Positions 58,133-64,000 of a stretch of 64,000 nt of DNA are shown here, piece by piece. Numbering within the stretch: the stretch's first letter is position 1; the number at the start of each line of letters is the position of its first letter. A program made the position numbers and the translations under genes. The notes beneath the pieces were generated by a model. The model did no database searches and was not told the DNA's origin. It saw only the letters and a list, made by a program, of their open reading frames with translations. Source of the DNA: Leptodactylus fallax (taxonomy: Eukaryota > Chordata > Amphibia > Anura > Leptodactylidae); NCBI GenBank assembly GCA_947044405.1, contig CAMRHE010000054.1, forward strand, positions 3,658,001 through 3,722,000, given 5' to 3'.

Positions 58133-59258
58133 ACTCTGCACACTCTAAACACTGGGCTGCCCTGGAGGGGTCTCTGAGCCCACTCCCTCTCACTTCTCTC
58201 CCATGGCTGCATAAGTGTTATTGGTCAGACAGTACGACCCATGTGTTCCCCTATGTCACGCATCAGGTACTCGGACCTTACCGACTCTATGGTTCTGTGC
58301 GGAGACTGTTCCAGAATGATGGCCCTATGACCCCTATCTCGGGCAACCCAGACTTTCCTGCCGCACTCCACTCTTCTTTTCTCTCCCATTCCATAGACCA
58401 ACCTACTCTCAGATACCATCAGGTTATATCGGCCTCCTCCCTTCTTCCCCGTTCCGAGTTACTCGCCACAAGCCCTGACCCTGACTCCATTGCCTCTCAC
58501 TGGCAATATGCCACTCTCAAGACATCGCATAATCTCCATAGGGAGTTATTGCCTTTTGAACGCCTGTGTCTTTCACTTAGTGCTCCAGGTCATACTGTCT
58601 CTCTTGTCTATGGCATGCTAACGGAGGACTCCGCCAACTGTCTGCCAGCGTACACAGGTAGTTGGGAGCAGGAACTGGGGGTCTCGATCTCGCCAGACGT
58701 GTGGTCTTCGGTTTTCCAGGCTTGTTACAAGTTCTCTATATCATGCATGGCGCAGGAAACGAACTATAAGATCCTCTCACGATGGTACAAAGTCAACTCT
58801 GTCCTTCATGAGATCTACCCCTCCACCTCGGATCGATGCTGGAGATGTAACGTTGACTGGGGTACAATGGCGCACATCTGGTGGGGATGTACACTCCTAC
58901 GCCCCTTTTGGTCAGATGTCCGTCGCATTGTTAGGACGGTCACTGGCATCGCTTTGGATGATGACCCCGCTCCCCTTCTTCTCTCTATCTTCCTGCGTAA
59001 GTTTAATAAGCATACCCCCACAAGCTACTAGGCTTCCTATTGGTAGCTGCGAGGTCCAATATTACTAGATTGTGGAAATCCCCGACACCCCCCTCTCCAT
59101 TGTCTTGGCTTCAGGAGGTCTTATGCATACGTAGCATGGAGAATCTGCTCGTGGAATTGAAACAAGACGATAAACCCCACAAACAGACGTGGCTCCTGTG
59201 GAACCACTTTTACTACTTTGCGGAGTTCCAGTCTGCCCTCCCCCCTGTGTCCTCTTGA
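58133..59258 (+). pseudogene. L1/Tx1-like ORF2 C-terminal fragment, frameshifted
   Basis: The frame is open from the truncation point to 59031 and encodes the region after the reverse transcriptase. The landmark is CWRCNVDWGTMAHIWWGC near 58840-58890, the Cys/His knuckle with HIWW of L1-type ORF2 C-termini, then LLRPFWSDVRRIV. Upstream is the helical LSRWYKVNSVLHEIYP segment. A one-base frameshift near 59000 moves the frame to LLGFLLVAARSNITRLWKS and on to a stop at 59256. The endonuclease and reverse transcriptase are absent because of the 5' truncation, not later loss. Confidence 0.88.
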
Positions 59259-59533
59259 CCTTTTCCCTCTTCCTCCTCTCAATTTCTTTCTTATTTACAT
59301 GATGTATATTTGCCTTTGTTTTTGCTCTCGGTTTTCGGATTTGACTCTGCTGCGACACAGCTATTGTTTCCCTCCCCACCCCATGACTCCCCCACTTGAT
59401 GTTCCTTGTTCTCCCCAACCCTACCCTCCACCCCCCTGTCCCCACTTATGTACCACCTTTGTTGACACCATGTTTGATTTGTGTTCTGTTCCTAAACAAA
59501 ACCTTAATAAAACTATTAATGTTAAAAAAAAAA
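58133..59533 (+). mobile_element. 5'-truncated L1/Tx1-like LINE with 17-bp target duplication
   Basis: AAAATCGGCGGAAACCC at 58116-58132 and AAAATCGGCAGAAACCC at 59534-59550 flank the insert (one mismatch). The insert ends with AATAAA at 59506-59511 and an A run, so it is a poly(A)-tailed retroposon on the + strand. It holds only the 3' part of ORF2 plus a short 3' UTR. This is textbook target-primed insertion with 5' truncation. Confidence 0.92.
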
Positions 59534-59695
59534 AAAATCGGCAGAAACCCGGTGGAGAACATTTTAGTCTATGGGGTACATGGGTTTCCGCATCTTAACT
59601 GCTTTTTAAGTGTATAGGGTTTCTGTCTTTTAAGTTCCCATGCGGACCTGATGGACGGAAACTCGGAGGCCAGTGTGAACCCAGAGTAAGAGTAA

Positions 59696-60354
59696 TTTAT
59701 CAAATAGCATCAGACACTTAAATAATAAATCTGGCTCAAGTATTATTGTTGGTGCAGAGTCCACCTTACCACATGTGAACGCACCCCTGGGACGCAGAAA
59801 GTCTGCAGAGGAAAACTCTGAGGAGTTTCTGTGAAATGCGCTGTTGAAAAAACTGCAATGTGTTTCCACAGTGGTTTTTCCTGCAGCGCTTTTTGGCTGT
59901 GGCTCACTACGTGAGGCCTTATCAAAGAAAATTCTGCCTCTGGTAATGTGACATTCAGGGCCTCTGACTTACCCATATTGATCTTAAAATTAGAAAAAGA
60001 TCCAAATTCTTCAAGTGTTTCCAAAATATGGGAGGAATGTCTGAGCAGGGTAAGTAAGAAAAAGTAATACATCATCCATATATACAGCAACAATATGCTC
60101 ACCAGAGGGAGTTCGTAGTCCTTTAAGCTTGTAATAAAATCTCCATACATACAGTAATACAAAGAAAATAGGGGAAAGGGGACAACTTTGCCTGGTACGA
60201 TTACTTACTAGGAAGCTCGGAGATAAAACATTTTTTATCTGGACCCTAGCTGAAGGGGTAGTATATAGAAATGGGCAAATTGGTTCAAATTGAGCCAGGT
60301 TTGTCCCGAATATTCTAAATTGTTTTTAAAATTGATTTTAAAAATGGTTTCGAT
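59696..60354. other. Partial miniature element and unassigned sequence
   Basis: Around 59770-59925, GGCTGTGGCTCACTACGTGA and related motifs match the right half of the GGGGCC-type family. The rest is not recognised. Confidence 0.45.
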
Positions 60355-60491
60355 CAGTGGCGTAACTAGGAATGGCTGGGCCCCAAGGCAAACATTTGAC
60401 ATGGCCCCCCCCACGAACCGCCGCCCCCCGACCCCTCCCCCCGGACCGCCCCCTCCAACCCCCCCCCCAAAAAAACGCATTCCTGCGCACA

Positions 60492-61010
60492 CTATTATGT
60501 GCCATAGTGGCCCCTGCACACAGTATCATGCCCCATAGTGGCCCCTGCACACAGTATCATGCCCCATAGTGGCCCCTGCACACAGTATCATGCCCCATAG
60601 TGGCCCCTGCACACAGTACCATGCCCCATAGTGGCCCCTGCACACAGTATCATGCTCCATAGTGGCCCCTGCACACAGTATCATGTCCCATAGGGGCCCC
60701 TGCACACAGTATCATGTCCCATAGTGGCCCCTGCACACAGTATTCTGCCCCATAGTGGCCCCTGCACACAGTATCATGCCCCATAGTGGCCCCTGCACAC
60801 AGTATCATGTCCCATAGGGGCCCCTGCACACAGTATCATGTCCCATAGGGGCCCCTGCACACAGTATCATGTCCCATAGGGGCCCCTGCACACAGTATTT
60901 CCCCCATAGTGGCCCCTGCACACACTAATTATTCCCCATAGTGGCCCCTGCACTGAGTATTTTGCCCCATAGTGGCCCCTGCACACACTGTTATATGTCC
61001 CATTGTGGAC
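60492..61010 (-). repeat. 31-bp minisatellite, about 17 units
   Basis: Nearly identical TATCATGCCCCATAGTGG then CCCCTGCACACAG units. These are the most homogeneous of the six arrays, suggesting recent amplification. Confidence 0.95.
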
Positions 61011-61017
61011 CAGCCAT

Positions 61018-61372
61018 GAACAATTATTATACTATGGGGTCTTTTCAGACCCCAGAGTATAATGATCGGAGACCCAGGGGAGGATAGAAACATAAAAAAA
61101 CAACGTTTCTTACCTGTTCCTCGCTCCGGTGCATGCCCGTGCGCTACTCCGGCCTTCTTCAATGTTGGACCAGGCCGGCGTCATGTGACGCGGGCCTGCG
61201 TCGCGACGCAAAATGACGTCGGCTGACATCTGGGACGACACCAAACAGGCCCGAAGCCTGGAAAAGCGTAGGACAGGTAAGTACATTGTTTTTTATGTTC
61301 CCTCACCAACTCTGGGCCTCCGATTATTATACTCCGGGGTCTGAAAAGACCCCGAAGTATAATGATAGCAGA
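61018..61372. repeat. Foldback module: hairpin, GC-rich core, hairpin
   Basis: Hairpins lie at 61021-61065 and 61322-61368. CGTTTCTTACCTGTTCC on the left and GGACAGGTAAGTACATTG on the right are outward-facing splice-donor consensus sequences. The core has GCGTCATGTGACGCGGGCC, TCGCGACGC and ATGACGTCGG. Confidence 0.75.
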
Positions 61373-61642
61373 TATTGTGGTGTTCGGGCCGCGGCCTCAC
61401 ATACCGATCCCCGCTCCTGCTCACAGCCGCCTCCGCAGAATCGGAAGCACAGGCGGCCGTGAGCGGGACCTCGGGGAACGGTAAGTATATAGGGCCTGTT
61501 ACCTGCTGGGGTTACTCCAGCAGATAACGGACTATAAAAAAAAAAAAAAAAAAAAAAAAACGCATCGGGGGCCCGCCGGGCCCCGTAATGTCCCGGGCCC
61601 TGTGGCAGCTGCTACCCCAGTAGTTACGCCCCTGGCTTCGAT

Positions 61643-62104
61643 ACAAGAAAATGGCCACTGCCACTTGTTCTGCCAGGAAATACAGAACAGACAATGTCAT
61701 GCGTGCAGTGACTCACAAATCATGTGATAGCAACATCTATTGGCCTCTCAGACAATTTGACAGTGGTAGGTGGACCTTGCAGTGCTGATGTCATATACAC
61801 TATTTAAGCTTGTGCACTTATAACCTAGCCTTTGCTGTAATGGTGGAAATGCACACACATCTATCTTAATTTGATTAGTAAGTGCAGTGCTAGAACAGAA
61901 TTGAGTATACAGACAAAAATAGTCATATAGGACAGGTTCAGTCAGTGAGTCTGCAGAGCAGACAGTTAACCCTTTCATTGCCAGGCAAATAATCTATATT
62001 GTCTGACAATACTTAATAGAACAATTTAATCTCTTCTCTATACAAATAACACATTCTTTTTAGCAATGTAAATCTGAAACTTTGTTGTCTTTTAACTTTT
62101 GTGT
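61643..62104. other. No gene recognised
   Basis: Mixed sequence between two elements. Nothing identified. Confidence 0.35.
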
Positions 62105-62365
62105 TTAACCACTTCCAGCCCGCGATTGGGTATATATGTCCGGAATGTGGTTGTCTAGTTCTGCACTGTACTGAGCTCAGAGACCTCAGAGTTTTGCCCA
62201 TAGACCACTCTGTGAGGTCATCAGGTATGTGATCGCTGTGACACACCGTAACAGCGATCACAATGACAATCGTGCATGAGCAGTGTTCTGTCCTCCTTAT
62301 GTGTGAGAGGCATAAGTCGACATACAGCTAAACTCCCTCCTAGTAATTCTTTGACTCTGGAGCGA
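62105..62365. mobile_element. TTAA-type left-end fragment
   Basis: TTAA at 62105-62108 is followed by CCACTTCCAGCCCGCG, similar to the 10599 terminus. An inner GTGATCGCTG...CAGCGATCAC hairpin is at about 62229-62261. It stops where the BEL LTR begins. Confidence 0.5.
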
Positions 62366-62952
62366 TGTCCAAACTTTAACTTTTATTAAAAGGATAGGGT
62401 GAAACTGGGAAACAGAAAGATAATGCATTTACTAATGCATATAAGCATGTAGCAACACACTATAACACAAACCAATGTATACACAGACATCTGCATGAAA
62501 TACAAGATGTATACAGTATGGTAGTACAGAGATGAGGAACATCCATAGACATAAACTGTACATGTGCTCCTGAATGGTGCTGTCCTAACTACAACAAGCA
62601 TGGTCTCAGGCTAGAGTAACTGTGGGCTGAGAAACTACACTAGGAGACATGTAAACATAATAATATGCATAAACACATAAACTATAGTGCTGGATTACAA
62701 CTTGAACATACCAGCGATGCTACTATAGGTCTAGATGAGGAGGATGGGATTGGATGCTGCTAGCTGAACAGCAAGTTCCAAGTGAAATGGCCACTGATGA
62801 GCTGACTTGATGATGTCATTAGGTCATAGGTGGGAACTACAGTAGCTCTAGTGGGACATACAGGGAATAGTATGATGATTTGCTATTTGCACAAACAGTT
62901 ATTAGATGGAGCTATTACAATTAACTCATCATATATTGCTGAAGGCAGGACA
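62366..62952 (-). mobile_element. Putative 3' LTR of the BEL/Pao element
   Basis: On the minus strand it starts TGTCCTGCC at 62952, directly after a purine-rich tract AGGCGGGGAG (62953-62962) that fits a polypurine tract. It has AATAAA near 62385 and a possible end TTTGGACA at 62366, giving a TGTCC...GGACA inverted pair. The end is uncertain because the other LTR is outside the window. Confidence 0.6.
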
Positions 62953-62989
62953 CTCCCCGCCTGGTATCCCAAGGATACCTGTAAGGGTC

Positions 62990-63636
62990 TTACCAAACGA
63001 AGCAATACCCTGACACTACTGCAGGGGACTGGGAGGAAGGACAGAGACAAGTGAGCCCTAATCTCACCCCAGCCACTGTCCCTTCCTATTGCCACAGTTA
63101 CCCTAAATGGTAAAAGGACAACCTGAAGACAAGCCCTATACTGGGTAAGTGACACAGAGAACAGGACAAGACAAAAACAACACAGAAGCAGAGTGAGCAA
63201 GCCAAGGGGTCAGTAACAAACGAGCAAAGCAGTACAAAGTCAAAATCCAAGAGAATAGTCAGGGGAAAGCCAAAGGGTCAGAGAATCAAGTAACAAAGTA
63301 TCAAGGAGTATAGAAAGAGAGCAGGCAAAACACAAATGTAATAACCAGCCGCCATGTGAGGGCTGACAACCTGTTTATAGAAAGTCTGGGACCAGCCCCA
63401 GAGCTGATAGGTACACAGGCTGTCAATCACTCAGGCCAGGAAGAGATTAACTCTATGCAGTCCAGAGAGAAATGTTCCTAATTACACGGGTGTGGCTTTA
63501 CACAGCAAGAGAACTAGGACCATGTTCAGACTGAGCATCAAGAAGCTTACACAAAGAACCAAATTGAAGACGCCTCCTTCGCCACAGCGTGCGAGCGGAG
63601 GGCGGCGCCCAGACCCGAAACGGCAGAGACGTTACA
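62990..63636 (-). mobile_element. Nested solo LTR (647 bp) with perfect 5-bp duplication
   Basis: On the minus strand it runs from TGTAACGTCTC at 63636 to CCCTTACA at 62990. ATACC lies on both sides (62985-62989 and 63637-63641). A TATAAA box on the minus strand (63374-63379) supports the orientation. It sits between the BEL pol stop codon and the BEL polypurine tract, so it inserted after the BEL element. The family is probably Ty3/gypsy-like or ERV-like; no coding sequence is available to decide. Confidence 0.85.
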
Positions 63637-63644
63637 ATACCACA

Positions 63645-64000
63645 TTAAGATATCTCTGAAGAGAACAACAAAATCAGTTCAGTAACAGGTCTGAGGAAAA
63701 GTCTAGGTTCACTTTGCTTACATACCTTGACTAATACTTTCCTGACTTTCCCATCTTCACTTGGGAACACTTTGGTCACCAGTCCTAAAGGCCACTCGTT
63801 TCTCTTGGACTGAGAGTCTTTTACAAGAACAACATTGCCAACTTCCATGTTGTTTTTGCTGGCTTGCTATTTGTTCCATGTCTGTAAAGTAGAGATATAT
63901 TGTCGCCTCCACTTATCCCAGAAGGCATCTGCCAGAGTTTGTACTCGCCTTCATTGGCTCTTGTATAATGACTTCCAAGTAAAAAACTTGTTAAAGCGTT
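63645..64000 (-). pseudogene. BEL/Pao pol C-terminal end, truncated by window
   Basis: On the minus strand, RVQTLADAFWDKWRRQYIST matches the FWxxWxxxYL segment that follows the BEL/Pao integrase core. It is followed by MEVGNVVLVKD and NEWPLGLVTKVFPSEDGKVR, the C-terminal DUF5641-type domain, ending with RLFLRPVTELILL and a stop at 63645. Two stops interrupt it, TGA before RRVQTLA and TAG after LQTWNK, both where related proteins have Trp, consistent with G-to-A decay of TGG codons. Everything upstream lies beyond 64000. The protein is inactive. Confidence 0.85.

Larger units (their letters stand above)
58011..59695. mobile_element. Miniature element (TTCACACT-type) split by an L1 insertion
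   Basis: The left end TAGGTTCACACTAGCGTTCG (58013) and right end GCCAGTGTGAACCCAGAG (about 59671) are an inverted pair. Between them sits the L1 insertion. Only about 280 bp belong to the miniature element itself. Confidence 0.75.
60355..61634. mobile_element. hAT-type non-autonomous element with minisatellite and foldback module
   Basis: The ends are CAGTGGCGTAACTAGG and TAGTTACGCCCCTG, flanked by GTTTCGAT (60347-60354) and GCTTCGAT (61635-61642), an 8-bp duplication with one mismatch. In order it holds a C-rich stretch, a 31-bp minisatellite, a foldback module, a GC-rich core ending GAACGGTAAGTATATAGG and an A run before the right end. This is the most complete example of the modular architecture. 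It has no transposase. Confidence 0.9.

Noticed and set aside
60492..61010. Regular 31-bp repeats resembling a CRISPR array
   Set aside because: There are no spacers; the units are directly adjacent tandem copies, in a clearly eukaryotic repeat context.
62990..63636. The LTR next to the BEL pol stop as the BEL element's own 3' LTR
   Set aside because: It has its own perfect 5-bp duplication, and a better polypurine tract followed by another LTR start lies beyond it at 62962-62952.

Overview
This window looks like repeat-saturated, non-coding DNA from a large vertebrate genome. I infer an anuran amphibian from the mix of Tc1-like, TTAA-flanked piggyBac-type and 8-bp-duplication hAT-type elements, a Tx1/L1-like LINE, BEL/Pao and other LTR elements, and Penelope-like tails. 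The species cannot be read from the sequence. I found no host protein-coding exon, rRNA or tRNA that I can support. Every recognisable coding stretch is a transposon gene, and only one is intact: the Tc1-like transposase at 7829-8863 on the minus strand.

Layout, left to right. 0-7.6 kb: unassigned sequence, a Penelope-like tail, an LTR-like promoter/poly(A) block, and an eroded hAT transposase with a BED finger (3.86-5.63 kb, minus) split by a 388-bp insertion with 14-bp direct repeats. 7.6-9.25 kb: the intact Tc1 element. 10.6-19.5 kb: piggyBac-associated tandem repeats invaded by hAT-type non-autonomous elements (10777-12125, 13370-15789, 16439-17832) that carry a 31-bp minisatellite and foldback modules. 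19.5-22 kb: miniature elements, one hit by a solo LTR (19702-20256). 22.1-25.4 kb: more piggyBac-associated repeats. 25.4-30.1 kb: a deleted Tc1 copy, then a TTAA-flanked element (27301-30075) with a dead Tc1 inside. 30.4-35.3 kb: palindromic miniature elements and a foldback Penelope-like tail. 35.3-38.8 kb: a dense cluster of hAT-type elements with GC-rich cores. 38.9-45.4 kb: hairpins, LTR-like remnants, miniature elements. 45.5-54.3 kb: deleted Tc1, piggyBac transposase pseudogene with its 3' repeats ending at TTAA, and a Penelope-like element broken by a third dead Tc1. 54-61.6 kb: hAT-type elements (one with a 0.84-kb G-rich minisatellite) and a 5'-truncated L1 with 17-bp target duplications. 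62-64 kb: the 3' end of a BEL/Pao element whose non-coding tail holds a nested solo LTR with perfect 5-bp duplications.

The parts relate by nested insertion rather than as a pathway. Most new elements sit inside older ones and many junctions are exact enough to order in time. Two observations stand out. First, a recurrent foldback module (hairpin, GC-rich core often with TGACGTCA, hairpin) has outward-facing 5' splice-donor consensus sequences at both edges of the core, and it is shared with a 31-bp minisatellite among elements with different termini. Second, hammerhead-ribozyme-like core motifs recur in several repeat tails.
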